From the NCBI GenBank assembly GCA_029948255.1, contig JALIZF010001621.1, positions 333,001 through 397,000 on the forward strand: a stretch of 64,000 nt of DNA, written 5' to 3'. Shown here piece after piece: positions 43,901-55,503 of this stretch (its first letter is position 1; the number at the start of each line of letters is the position of its first letter). The translations under genes were made by a program, and so were the position numbers. This stretch comes from Telmatactis stephensoni (Eukaryota; Cnidaria; Anthozoa; Actiniaria; Isophelliidae). The notes below the pieces were generated by a model. The model saw nothing but the letters and a program-made list of their open reading frames with translations. It had not been told where the DNA came from and ran no database searches.

Positions 43901-44055
43901 GCTGACATTGGCCTATTTGTTTTGATTAAATTCGTGTAGTAATATTTACAACTTTGTTATACCTTAATTTAAAACATTTTCAAAATATCATATCTAAAAG
44001 GCCATTGTACTTGGGAGAAGCCATGAATGTAACGAATGTAACATTTTCATTTGCC

Positions 44056-44080
44056 CTGAAGATGGACACTTTGTCCGAAA
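44056..44080 (+). ncRNA. Second hammerhead-like core (Penelope-type tail)
   Basis: CTGAAGA, a stem GGACACTTTGTCC, then GAAA and GCTCGG. This is the same arrangement and the same TTGCCCTGAAGATG start and GAAAGCTCGG end as the motif in the Penelope fragment at 19734-19758, with compensating changes in the stem. It suggests that about 43985-44110 is the 3' tail of another Penelope-like copy. Confidence 0.5.
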
Positions 44081-44280
44081 GCTCGGCGTTGTAATTAAAA
44101 AAAAAGTTTTCGTGGTAGTGACAACTCTACTCATTCATTTTCAAAATAGTCCCTGTAAATCAAAAGTATTCTCATCTCTTTTCCATTCACGTGAACGTTC
44201 CATTTTTAGATACCTAGACTTTCAGGTAAATCACAAACTGAAGACATTATCATTATCAGTCAACACATGTCCAGAAAGAC

Positions 44281-44405
44281 CGATAGAAGGAAAGAAAGAA
44301 AAATAGGAAGAAGGCAAGAAAGGAAAAGAGAGAAAAAATGAATTGTGACCAAAAGGAGAAAAAAGAGAAACAAAGAAAGAAAGGAAGAACGAATAAAGAA
44401 AGGAT
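44281..44405. repeat. Homopurine tract
   Basis: About 125 bases almost entirely of A and G (GGAAAGAAAGAAAAATAGG, AAGAAAGGAAAAGAG and similar), upstream of the first FN2 exon. Confidence 0.8.
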
Positions 44406-44471
44406 AAATATACATTAATTGATTAACTTTTCAGGATGGTCAAACATTTTAACTTTATACTATTATCACAG

Positions 44472-44633
44472 CAAAAACAAAACCGTGTGTACAGAAAACT
44501 ACGACTGGCAAGTGTTGTGTGTTCCCATTCACTTACAAAGGCGTCACGTACAAGAGGTGCACAAAAGTAGGACACAGCAGACTATGGTGCTCACTTGATT
44601 CTAAGTACAAGGGAAAGTGGGGAAATTGTCGAG
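44472..44633 (+). CDS. Fibronectin type II exon 1
   Basis: After ATCACAG the exon encodes one FN2 module: TTTGKCCVFPFTYKGVTYK, then CTKVGHSRLWCSLD and KWGNCR. The conserved Cys, the PFxYxGxxYxxC core and the WC...WGxC end are present. The donor is GAG|GTGAGT. Start and end phases are both 1, so modules can be duplicated without frame loss. FN2 modules bind collagen/gelatin or other extracellular ligands in secreted proteins. Confidence 0.85.
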
Positions 44634-44719
44634 GTGAGTTAGACGTAGTGTCTATGAACAGTGCTGGTACTTTAGTCGACAAAATTAATGCCGGTGTTTC
44701 ATTTCCTTGATGATTCTAG

Positions 44720-44879
44720 TTTGTAAAACGAAGACCACGACTGGCAAGTGTTGTGTGTTCCCATTCACTTACAAAGGCGTCACATACAAGAAGTGCACAA
44801 AAGTAGGACACAGCAGACCATGGTGCTCACTTGATTCCAAGTACAAAGGAAAGTGGGGAAATTGCCGAGGTGAGTAGAG
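44720..44879 (+). CDS. Fibronectin type II exon 2
   Basis: Acceptor ATTCTAG, then CKTKTTTGKCCVFPFTYKG, CTKVGHSRPWCSLDSKYK and KWGNCR, donor GAG|GTGAGT, phases 1-1. Very close in sequence to the other four modules. The Gypsy element begins 122 bases after it. Confidence 0.85.
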
Positions 44880-45001
44880 GCAGTGTTGATGAACAGTTTC
44901 GTCGCTGTGGCAACCTCTATGTAAACAAAACACATACCATTAAAAACTTTAGTCTTTATGTAGTAAATGGACGAAAGCTCACAACTGTGGGTGCTTTCAT
45001 G

Positions 45002-45284
45002 TGTAAACTTTGGAATTACAGAATGTTTTATTCACTTACTTCATTTTAGTATGTTTTATTCACTTACTTCAGAGAGCCTATGTGTCCGCTCTCGTTGGGT
45101 CACTCCTATAGGATACGTCACCACCTTTTAGCCGGCCCCAAAACTCACTCGCTCCAAGCTTGACCGGTCCTTATACACCTATTTCAAAAAAGGTTGTCAC
45201 CGCTAAGAGCGAAAGGCGATAGGTAATAGGTCATTCCAAGACCGCAAAGCGCTATTGATTTCTTAATTAAGCCATCCTAAATCT
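45002..45284 (-). repeat. Gypsy 3' LTR, part separated by the LINE
   Basis: It matches 62459-62750 of the 5' LTR (block AGAGAGCCTATGTGTCCGCT onwards) and stops at the LINE poly(T). Confidence 0.85.
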
Positions 45285-45432
45285 TTTTTTTTATTATTTA
45301 ATAACTTTAACAGGGCAATGAAAAGACTCTTAGTCCATGCAAGCAAAGCCCCATACAAGATACAATTACACATAGACAATACAATTACAATATAGATTAA
45401 AACTACAAAAAACAAAAAAGCAAAAACATTTC

Positions 45433-46804
45433 CTATCGACAGCAAACAATTTCTGGGTTAGTTTGTCTGCATTTAGAGCAGATTGATTTGAAAGTCCTAA
45501 TTCGATCTGGATCAAAAGCTGTAATGAGAAGCGATTTATAGTGAGCATGGAGTTTCTTTTTGAAAGACGACAAGGAAGTACAGGTCTTGATATCAGAAGA
45601 CAGAGAATTCCAAAGGATAACTATGCGGTTAAAGTAAGAGTCTCTAAAGGTTGACGTTTTTGTAATATTAGGCATGTAATTGATATGAGCTACTGCGTTC
45701 CTTGTTGATCTACAAGCATTTCCGTAAGAAGTTACATATTTGGAGATATCAAGACTAAAGAGTTTGAGACGACATTTGTAAAAAAATACGAGATCTAAGT
45801 ACTCAAACCAATAACAAATTGGGACCATGTCTAGTTTAATTAGCCTATCTCTGTAGGATAGATCTACAGTACCAGCCTTACCGGGTGTAAGGATGTACTT
45901 AGTCGCACGGCGCTGTATACGTTCAATCAAAAGCAAGTCCCGAGTGCTGGACTGAGGAGCCCAAACCTGACTCCCATAGCACAAAACAGAGCGTACTAGG
46001 GACAGATACAGAGCACGACGCAGATCAACTCCTACAGAGGTAGGCGTATTTCGCCTAAGAAATCCTAAGACCTTGTTGGCCTTGGCAATAACAGAGATGA
46101 CATGGTTATGCCATGTCAAATCATTTGATATGATAACTCCTAGGTCCCTTTGCGAGTTGGCCTCGTTGAGGATGTCAAACTCGATAGTATAATTACGAAA
46201 AGGCGGATTTCGCTTTCTGGAGATCTTCAAGACGTCACATTTAGCAGGGTTAAAGTTTAGGTCCCAATCATGACTCCAAGAAACAATACCATTCAAATCA
46301 TATTGAAGTGCGAGATGGTCCTGTTGGGACCTCTGTGCACGGAAGCATTTGGTGTCATCCGCGAAAAGTACCGTACACGTACCCGCCGATGTGACATCCG
46401 GAAGATCATTTACATACAGAGCAAAAAGAAACGGCCCTAATATACTGCCCTGAGGGACTCCTGAAATAACTGACGTGTAACTAGATTTTGTACCATCAAT
46501 AACTACACATTGTTTACGATTACAAAGGTAATCTTTAAACCACTCCCAAAGAGGGCCTGTTATTCCGTATAACTTCAGTTTAACTAGTAACTTTGAATGA
46601 TTTATGGAATCAAACGCCTTAGAGAAATCTAAATATAGAATATCTGTTTCAGTATTTCTATCAAGTAGTGAACCGACTTCATGAAAGACTGACAATAACT
46701 GAGAAACACAGGATTTACCTTTTGTGAAACCAAACTGACAATCTGAGAGAAGAGTTTCAAAATGAGGTAAAATCTTTTTAAGTACACATTTCTCGAGAAC
46801 CTTG
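45433..46804 (-). pseudogene. LINE RT (second part) and C-terminus
   Basis: Starting KVLEKCVLKKIL next to the transposon end: FGFTKGKSCVSQLLSVFHEV, DILYLDFSKAFDSINHSKLL (catalytic Asp), SGVPQGSILGPFLFALYVND, VLFADDTKCF (FADD box), LGVIISNDLTWHNHV and a C-terminal region ending at 45433. Apparent N-terminal extension codons above 46804 belong to the CACTG element. Confidence 0.9.
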
Positions 46805-47576
46805 CACTGCTTGAAAAAGAGCGTGTCATGGCTTTGAAACGAAGTGATACGAACCCGGATTCTTTGAAAATATTTAAATTTCCGCTCGTGTCGTGCATCT
46901 GATATTCGACGTGTACAGGTCGTATCAAACAAGGATTCTTCCCGAATCGAACTGGGTTGTCCGGATCAGGAAGTGTCGTGATGGTGACACGCCTGTAAAA
47001 TTTATAGTGTCATGTATTGGAAATCTCTCGGTTTTCTTTGATACGTAAGAAATATGTTGGTGCCAGTTATATGAAATTCTTCTGCACTGACATCTTCATT
47101 CTGTGTCACAGAATAATTTTTTATTGGAAATATAATTTTTCTGTAAACTTTTTTTTGGAGGTTCTGCTATGACTCTCCAATGGATGCTGATCAAAAATAT
47201 TAGAGAATTTCAGAGAATTTCTTGCCCCGTAATTTTATAATACTCCACAAATCAGGAAATTTCGCGAAACAGAACTTCCGCTCACAACTCGTGTCTTTGA
47301 GTGCCGGATCGTATAAATTCAATGATACGTCAGGTTCCATTAAGTTTCCACTGCCCGTCTACACAACAAATATAGTTAATTCGCACATTTTAGTATACTT
47401 CAAACTTTTATTTAGTAATCAAAATGCATATAACTCTTATTAATATTTACAAAAGATATTTAAAATTGAAATTAAAAATAGCGTCCATGAGATTTCAGTC
47501 ATCAGGCTTAACTTTAACATATTTACATGCATCATCAAACTCATCACAGCGTGTTATATTAACAGTCCACAACTAT

Positions 47577-49775
47577 TCATTCATTGAATTGTGGAGACAC
47601 TTGAACTCTAGATCTCTTTCTTTTCTTTCTTTGTGGCTCACTAGTGTTTGCAAGACGCCGGAGTTCAGCTGTTAAGCTGCGCGGTCTCACAGGTGCTCTA
47701 GGAGTCTCCTCTGATTCATCCACATCACTTGATGGCACACAGCTGTGTATTTCCAAGCTTTGTAATGCCCAAGGAGGACATGACGATGGTGGTTCTCTCT
47801 CGCATGGTGGACCAGGGATGCGTTTATTCTTAGGATGCTTTGAAGTATCGTCGCTAGCCTCAATTCTGGCCTGGAGTCGTTTGATAAGAACATTGGCAGC
47901 ATCACTTCTCCATGATGGAGATCTGACAACCCATGTTCCTCGTTCAGCTCCAGTGCCGTCTTCTTCGTCACTCATGACAAGGGGACTTAGTTCTTTCCAT
48001 CGCTGCTTTTCTTCTTCTGATGTGCAGGCTTTCTTTCTGGTAACATATAGCTAAAAAAAAAATTAAAGTTAGCCACCTTTACAGTACAGCTTGGATCTAA
48101 GTAATATTGGGATTGACATGATTACAGTAAGTTATCATGCAGTAATCAATCATATGATATTCTTATTCATTTGAAGGACACTGAGAGGAAAATGCCTCTG
48201 CTCTCAGATAACAAACTCCATAGAAAATGAAAGTATATCCTTTGCATACCCTTCTTCTTCTCGATGTCATCTTCTTGTCTTTTTTCCTCTTGTTTGCTGA
48301 TTCTTGTCTTTCAGGCAAGCTATCCAGAAACGCTTGCCTTTTTGACTCGTAGTGTCTTGCTATCCCACCTAAAATAGTAAATTAATTTGTTTGAGGCTAA
48401 CACGTTATTTGCGAAAATAAATTCTGATACTAATTAAATTCTACTGTTACAAAAGTGCCGCATTATACGGCCAAAACAAACAGATCGGCAAAACTGCATA
48501 GCCGGCACGGTCTTTTAGCAAAAAGACAATTAGGACCGCATTAAGTGTCCACTTAATTAGAAATTTTAACTATAAATTCAAAACAAGAATATTTTTATTC
48601 GGTACATAAGAGCATATTCTTATTTTGAGTTTGAAGTAAAAACTCAAAATTCCTACATGACGCAATGTTTCGGGAAAAGAAACACGTTGGACTATTCAAA
48701 AAAACACAGATTGAGTGACGACAAAAGAGCAAAACGGCTTGTAACAGCTTTAATTCTTTACGAATATGTTTGCTGTGGAAAGAAAAGCCCAGTCATCCTT
48801 GCTTCAAACCGGTACTACAGTACTTCAAATTTGTTTTGGCGCGGCAAAAAGGTTATGAGATCCTGAGTTTGAGGGTTCAATGAGAGACCATGTTTTCCAA
48901 AATTCAGAATAAAATCTAAAAGTGTAGGCAATGGCAACTCTCGCACATAGACACAATACGCTGCATGCTTTGGGATAATTTAACTTACGTTGAATTGTAG
49001 ACTTTGCGTGACCAGTAATTTCTTGTTGCAACTCATGAAGGAGGAAACCTCTCACTCTTGCGTTATGTGTGCTTTCAATGCTAAAAGAAAAATACAAAAT
49101 CACAGTTGAGGACTGAGATTAATCAAAGCGGCCACCAAAATCATCATGTAGTTACCTTTCACTTCCTTTGAACTGATTGCTCGTGTCTTGCTGGTTATGG
49201 AGTAGACGTACACCATCCTAAGATATAAAAATGCGTATGATTAAAGATTGGTAATTGTCACATGTTGAATATGCAGATTAAGAGCGCGAAACACGGCATG
49301 GTTTCAAATAGCGCAATGGCATACTTTGCAGCCTCTTGATCAGTCAAACCTACAATCTATATACCTTGACTTCCTTTGGTACTGGTCCATAATGCGTTGA
49401 ACACTCAGCATCTTTATCTTTACTGTGGTCTGCTAGTAGTTCGAGTTGGCTTTTCAACTGGACGACTTCACTTTTCACACATTCTAGATCTGCCGCCATT
49501 TCATCGATCTTGTCGTTTTGCCGCCGTGCTAGAGTGCTCAAATCTTTTAACCCCTCAAACAGTTGACGCACCTCAGCTGAGGACACGACCAAATTCTCAC
49601 GATTTCTTCTAGTATGATTCGGCGTTGATCCACGCTCATCAGAGCTTGATGATCTCGAGTTGCTAAGACTGCTTCCACTACCACGATCACTTGGGTTTGG
49701 AGTTGTCACAATTGGAGTTGTAACTCTGTTGCTACGGCTCCCACTTGAAAAAAACGAGCTTGTTGAGTGAACCAT
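47577..49775 (-). CDS. Five-exon accessory gene of the CACTG transposon, 385 aa
   Basis: Exons 49775-49365, 49217-49156, 49080-48989, 48368-48250 and 48050-47577 all have AG/GT borders, and the phases agree, giving 386 codons with stop. The N-terminus is Ser/Thr-rich (GSGSSLSNSRSSSSDERGS), then a coiled coil (about residues 80-125, LSTLARRQNDKIDEMAADLE), a helical exon 3 (NARVRGFLLHELQQEITGHA), a basic exon 4 (KRKKDKKMTSRRRR), and a last exon with EEEKQRWKELSPLVMSDEED and a Lys/Arg end. This resembles nuclear, oligomerising partner proteins of cnidarian transposons (recall). No catalytic motif. Confidence 0.75.
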
Positions 49776-50152
49776 CTTCTACAACTTTAACACTTGTAAC
49801 CGAGTTTTTTAAAGAACTTTTAAGTATTGAAATAACTCTAACAAATTGAAGATAACTTAGGTCAATTAACTCTATCACCGACAAGCACGCTAGATGAAGC
49901 AAATGACTTGTGATTTCACGCTGAAAAGCCCGCTATTTTAGAGACAACCAATAAAAGTCTTCCAAAGCAATGACGTCATGTATTGTTCTCATGAACTACT
50001 CGTGACTGGCGGCGCAAGGCCTTCCTGGGAAAGGTTTTCAATTGTTTGCAAACTAAAATTCATTTTAAACTTTCTACTTTTTCATCGCTCTAATGACACA
50101 TGGATAACGGCTTTTCAAAGTCAAGACAAAAATTCTGTACGCAATGCAAATC
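49776..50152. promoter_or_regulatory. Divergent promoter region
   Basis: 377 bases separate the two outward-facing ATGs of the transposon genes. TGACGTCA-like sequence (ATGACGTCATGT at 49971-49982) lies near the middle. It probably serves both genes. Confidence 0.45.
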
Positions 50153-51735
50153 ATGGATGCCCAAGAGTACTTACTACGATCATTTAACAAATCATGCGAA
50201 GTGCAACCTTCAAGATCAGGACACAACAACAACAGCGGGGTCAACCCGAGGTAAGCCCCTATAATCAGAACCAGAATTCTGATTCTCACAATGATCGTAA
50301 AGGTCTTTGTTCATTCAACTAGCCGCTAAATACAGGAATACATCGTTGCCTTTCGAACACCTTGTACCACTTTGCTCTGTTTGCTAACATCGTCCGATAG
50401 CTCGTTATAAACTTTGATAGACGTGTGTCCGCCATTCCCATCACTTTGACTTCTTGCAACTCTGCTCTATTCAGATGGATTTCTAAAATTTAAACTTCAA
50501 TAAACAGCTTACTTACTCTTACTAATGTTCTAGATTGTGATCTTGATCAGAAAACAACAGCAACAACAACAACAACAAAAGAATGCAAAATCTAAATATT
50601 GCCTAAAATTATATTCTGTTACATATTATTTGACATCTGCAAGTTATTGATCCTGAAATGACAAAGATTGGAAACTAAGATCACTTACTACTGTGTCCAT
50701 TCTAATTAAGTTACTTTTTTATACAAATTATTGTAGGGTTCCTAACTATAATAATTTTCTTTTGTTTATTTATATATGTGTCAATGTGACTAACTCTAGT
50801 CAGAAAGTCCAAACATGGCCTAAATTTTCTTTTAATTGTTTGCTGTTGTTTGCTGTTGGAATTGACTGTTAACATTTTTTGATAGTCATATTTACATGTT
50901 GTATCTTCTTTTATCTCTCCTAAAGTAAAGACTGGGTTGTTTTGTCACACTTAAATGTTATATATAATTCACTGTATGTTTAGGTGTCCAGATGATGAGA
51001 AAATTCTTGAGAGAAAAAGCTTTAATGGCTACCGAATTCCCAGAGAGTATGAATGATATATGGTGCCTTCTCGATACTGCTGTTAAACAGAAAGGAACTC
51101 TTCTACAAATTACTGTTGATCCAAAACTGTATACCTCCATCACAGAATCTGTAACGGGGAACCCTCTGGATTTTGATTTCTCAAGATCTGATGCTCAGCT
51201 ACCACTACCTCCAATTAAGAAGAGTGCTTTGGATAGCAACAGTGTACTGAAACTGAGGAGGATGTATGAACAAATCTACCCCCAAGAAAGAATACTTCAG
51301 GTATCTAGCTTCTGTGAGAGGTTTAGACACCTTGTTTGTGCTGGAACTCACTACAGAGCTGGTGATGAACACAGCAATCAGGCATCTACTGTCAGTGCAA
51401 TTTGGTTTGATGAAACAAGCAGACCTGCTATCATAAGGGAATTCTTATCTCATGATGTTGTAATTGTTAAAGAAAATGGCAAATCAGGAAAAATCACCCA
51501 CATTGTAGCAGAAGTCCAGTGGTATGCTAGACATCCACAGCATAGTAGGTACTCAAGACCAGTAGAGGTATGGGCAAGCCATTTTGAAGGAATTGTTCCA
51601 CCACATGCTTTCTATATGCCTGTAGGAAGAATTCAATGTAATTGTGTGGCATTTCTTCATCAAGTTCCATTGGTAGGACGTCAGTGTCAAAGAGCAAATG
51701 TAATTATTCCATTACCCAAGTCAGCTAGAATATAA
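50153..51735 (+). pseudogene. Transposase-like gene of the CACTG element, internally deleted
   Basis: A short first exon (50153-50250; MDAQEYLLRSFNKSC..., donor GAG|GTAAGC) and a last exon (about 50985-51735, acceptor TGTTTAG). The latter encodes PESMNDIWCLLDTAVKQKGT, SVLKLRRMYEQIYP, VEVWASHFEGIVPPHAFYMP and ends at SARI. The PVEVW...FxPVxRI end resembles the C-termini of CACTA-like transposases in cnidarians (recall). The catalytic middle expected between these exons is missing, as in internally deleted elements. Confidence 0.6.
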
Positions 51736-53598
51736 TTTACTAGATGTGTTTGACTCTCTCGCTCTACATGGAAACATATATTGCTTCTATAATTAACTAA
51801 CTAAAATGATTGTTTGTATTGACTGCTGCAATATTTTTGTCCAGTGCTTGAAGAAGTATTATTTTTCTAAATCAAAGGAAAATGTGTGCACCTTCCATTA
51901 ATCAAACAGCTGCTGGTCATTCTTCCTTACTCTGACAAGTAAAGTGATGACTTTGTGGTGGTTAATAATTAATATTACTTGATAGTATTGTATGGAAACA
52001 ACATGACTTCATTCTTGATATCAAATAAAAAATCTGTTTCTCTGACAAAAACAGAATAGCTAAGTCCATAGTTTGGTGTGCAATGATTAATGGGAAAACA
52101 ACTTTTTTTTTCTCATTTGAATATTCTATAGACTGAGGGAAATACCATGGATGTACTTTAGGACATGTATACTTAATGGAGAATGTGCAGTTACATAGCA
52201 ATATTGTATTGTGCATTTTTGGTGAAAGGAGGTTGTGCATTAATCAAAGGGAATTAAAGCTAAATCTCTGAGTGCACACACAATAGGATATAGGAAAAAT
52301 CCCTGACTCAAGTGAGATTGGGAGTTTAACCATGCAAGAGAACGGAATATAAAACAGTTTTCTGCGGTGTTTGATAGCTTCACCAAAATGCGTCATGTGA
52401 GGACAGGGGATAGGAACGAGTGCTTTCACAGCTCTCGAGTGTTTCCACAACTTCACAAGTGTTTTGGTTATGCTATACTATCAGACGCAGAATACGTATA
52501 ACGGAAGTAATTTTCGTCAAAAACAGTCGACTCTTCCATTTACCGACAAAAATGGCGCGCGCTAGACCTGACGTAGATTCGTGTTTTGATACTAAGCATG
52601 GTTTTTTTCGCCAATCAAAGCGCACGTTTTGTATGTTATCTTCCAAATTATTTGAAATTATGTTCTTTTATAAGTGTAAGAGTTTTTGGTGACCTAAAAA
52701 ATACCCCCTTCCCTTTTTAATGGCTTGTAAACCATAAAAATTCCTTTTTGTATTTATGAGCATGCGCAGACCACAGCTAAAACGTCCCACATGAAAAGCG
52801 CGCTTTGATTCATCAAAGCAATGAGCCACTAAAATTTCTGTGGCTGCACTTAACGAAAGTCAGGTTCTATCAATGTGCGACGGCACTATTATAGGCTTTG
52901 GGTCCTGGTAGTTTCCTCCCATGCAGTTAAGTGAAGGCACCGAAAGTTCCTCGGAACTTCAAAGACCTTTTAAGGCGCCCCGACATCCGAGGAAGGCCAA
53001 AGGTTCTGGCTCTCGCTTTGCAGAGAAGCTCGTTGCTTCACCTGTAGGCAGAGAGATTCTGCAACTTTTGTGCTGTGGTCTAGGGGAATTTTATTATAAA
53101 ACAAGACAATAATGACTGTTCAAAAGATCGAAGCCTGAACCTAGATTTTTTTGAACTACTGTCTGCGTATAATGAAACTTTTGTCGTGTCAGAAGCGAAC
53201 TTTAAAAATTGATAAGACAAAGTCTATTTCGGTGCCAGAGTTAAGCTGCTCTCTTGTTGCACTGAACGAGACTACCATTATATACCATGCATTTCGAGCT
53301 CATGATCAGTGCCTCTGGTATTTACCTCAACATGCCGTGCCCATACATATCATGATTCTGATTTGCCCTGTCACTTGATAGCATTCGTGTCTGAAGCCCG
53401 AAAACTCTCTGGTACGCCGTGCATCAAGTGTCAGGAATCGGACATATCCTGACATTCGGTGTAGAAAGAATTTCAATTCCTGGTACGTCATGACACGTTA
53501 CGTTCCTGTACACGTTGCATTTCAAACCCTTGACACACTCAATTTCACGGAAGTATCACGATACGGAAATTCCAGGAAATCCTTTATTTCAAGCAGTG
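51736..53598. other. 3' flank of the CACTG transposon, no gene
   Basis: AT-rich DNA, then a moderately GC region at 52860-53060 with a chance-like short frame, and subterminal repeats in the last 250 bases. Confidence 0.5.
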
Positions 53599-53599
53599 T

Positions 53600-55130
53600 T
53601 GCTTATAATGGGTAATAAAGAAATAGGTCTGTAATTAGTTATAGAGTTCTTAGAGTCTTTCTTGTGAACAGGAGTCACATTAGCAGTTTTCCATTCAATT
53701 GGAACTTGGCCAGAAGACAGCGAGAGATTGTAAAGTTCAGTTAATGAAGGAGCAAGCTGTACTGCACATTCTCTGAGAAGACGGGAAGGAATGCCATCAG
53801 GTCCGGCAGCCTTTGAGACGTCCAGAGACAGTAGATTTTGTAGTACATCAGACACAGTAATTTTAATGTCAGTCAGACGAACATTTGTATAAGGATGCAC
53901 AGGAGGTACAGCGGAGCATAAACCAGGCTGTTTAAAAGTAGACGCGAAGAAATTATTAAAAGCTGCAGCTTTTTCTATTGAGGAAGAGAACTTAACTCCA
54001 TTGTTGACAACAGTTTCAGGTATTGAGCCTTTGTTAGTCTTTGCCTTAAAGAAAGCCCAGATCTTACTTTGGCTATTATCAGAGGTGGTGAGCTTGTGTA
54101 CGTAGGTGTTGAATTTAGCTCTAATGAGATACTTTGTTTCTCTGCGTAGCTGCTTAACTCGCTCCCATAAGCCCGCATTGTTTTCTTTGGCGGCTTTTCT
54201 TCGCAAAGTGTTTCGTTTATTTATGGCATGAATAACCTCACCATCTATCCATGGAGGAGTATTTGCACGTTTCAATCGTATTTTTGGAATGCACTCATCA
54301 ACAGCTTCAAAGAACCTTTTTTTCCAAAAGGACCAACAAATATCAATGTTACTGTCCTGAAGAATGTCGTTAAAGGATGAAAAATCTAATTTTGTCCTTA
54401 GGGATGCAAAATCGCCTTTCTTGAAGTTGTAAACAACCCTCGAGCTTGATGCTGGTTTCCAATGTGAAATTTGTAAGTCAAATAAGATGGAATGATGATC
54501 GGAAACAATAGATACCTCGTCAGAAACTTCTAAACTTGAAATATCATCTTCGATGTTCGTAATTACAAGGTCCAATACATTTTTAGCTCTAGTAGGCTCA
54601 GAAACTAATTGAAATAAATTTTTGTCACTTAAGAAATCACAAAAGTCAGCCGCGTTGGATGCATTTGAAAATCCAGAACCCTCAATCCATTCAATGCCGG
54701 GCAAATTGAAGTCACCAAGCAATAAGATATTAGGATTGCCACAAACATCAAAGCCATTAATTGCTTCGTAGAAATTTTTAAACCAGTCCGGGGACGAGTT
54801 GGGCGGTCTGTAAACAACTGCAACAATTAGTTTACGATCCTTTTTGAAGCAAAATTCTGCTGCTACATAGTCCAAAGCGGCATTTGGACAATTTTCAATG
54901 CGAGTAGCAGATAGAGAGTTCTTAAAGGCGAGTAAAGTACCACCACCTTTTCTATCAATACGATCGTTCCTAAGAATCTGGTAGCCTATGGGCAAAACTT
55001 CACCGTCAGAGATGTCGGGAGTTAGCCATGTTTCTGTTACAGCAACTAGGTCCAAATCGTTTCCATAAACAAGCTCCTGGAAATCTTGTAACTTGCATCT
55101 ACGAGGGCAACCCCTTGTGGCTTGAGACAT
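53600..55130 (-). pseudogene. LINE endonuclease and N-terminal RT (first part)
   Basis: AP-endonuclease motifs DLVAVTETWLTPDI, RKGGGTLLAF, VAVVYRPPNSSPDW, ILLLGDFNLPGIEW (GDFN) and VSDHHSILFDL (SDH) are followed by the RT linker and LSLDVSKAAGPDGIPSRLL and NYRPISLLPI. The frame then runs into the transposon end and stops. Upstream codons include NARSLKS, the usual start of the nuclease. Confidence 0.9.
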
Positions 55131-55195
55131 GGATTTTAAGCTACGAGCATTTTGAAGGAAACAGCGTAAGGTGTAAAGGAAACAGCGTAAGGTGT

Positions 55196-55458
55196 TACAC
55201 TATTCCATCAAATATTTGGCTATTCATATGTAAATCAATTAGAAATCGATAGTGCTTTGCGGTCTTGGAATGACCTATTACCTATCGCCTATCGCTCTTA
55301 GCGGTGACAACCTTTTTCGAAATAGGTGTATACAGAACGACGTCCCAACCCTCAAGGGAATCCCAAATACACGCAAATGATAATACGAATAGCACGCACG
55401 TAGACAAGCACACACACAATAAACATACAACAAACAAACGCGAAGTCACTCTGCTACA
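55196..55458 (-). repeat. Gypsy 3' LTR, remaining part
   Basis: It matches 62758-63012 of the 5' LTR, starting ATTCCATCAAATATTTGGCT. Together with 45002-45284 it makes one LTR. Confidence 0.85.
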
Positions 55459-55475
55459 CCTTTCCCTCTTTTTTT
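55459..55475 (-). promoter_or_regulatory. Polypurine tract of the Gypsy element
   Basis: On the minus strand AAAAAAAGAGGGAAAGG lies immediately before the 3' LTR start TGTAGCAGAGTGAC, the position expected for plus-strand priming. Confidence 0.8.
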
Positions 55476-55503
55476 GTTTTGTTTTTTGTTTTTGTTTTTC
55501 GTA

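Larger units (their letters stand above)
46805..53599. mobile_element. 6.8-kb CACTG-ended DNA transposon inside the LINE
   Basis: The ends CACTGCTTGAAA and TTTCAAGCAGTG are inverted, with TTG on both sides (46802-46804 and 53600-53602). Removal of the insert and one TTG makes the LINE RT continuous. Subterminal TGATAC/GTATCA- and GTCATG-like repeats occur at both ends. CACTG termini and 3-base targets fit the CMC (CACTA) group. It carries a divergent gene pair: an intact minus gene (49775-47577) and a deleted plus gene (50153-51735). Confidence 0.88.
45285..55195 (-). mobile_element. APE-type LINE (CR1/Jockey group-like), split by a CACTG transposon
   Basis: The 3' end is at the low coordinate with a poly(T)/ATTATTTAATAA tail on the plus strand. 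Two coding blocks (53600-55130 and 45433-46804) are parts of one protein separated by 6.8 kb of foreign DNA. The element lies in the Gypsy 3' LTR. ORF1 is absent, so the copy is 5'-truncated near 55195, where GCGTAAGGTG is duplicated. No target duplication was found. Confidence 0.85.

Noticed and set aside
49978..50187. 69-codon plus frame upstream of the transposase gene
   Set aside because: Out of frame with the better supported first exon (ATG 50153, donor GTAAGC).
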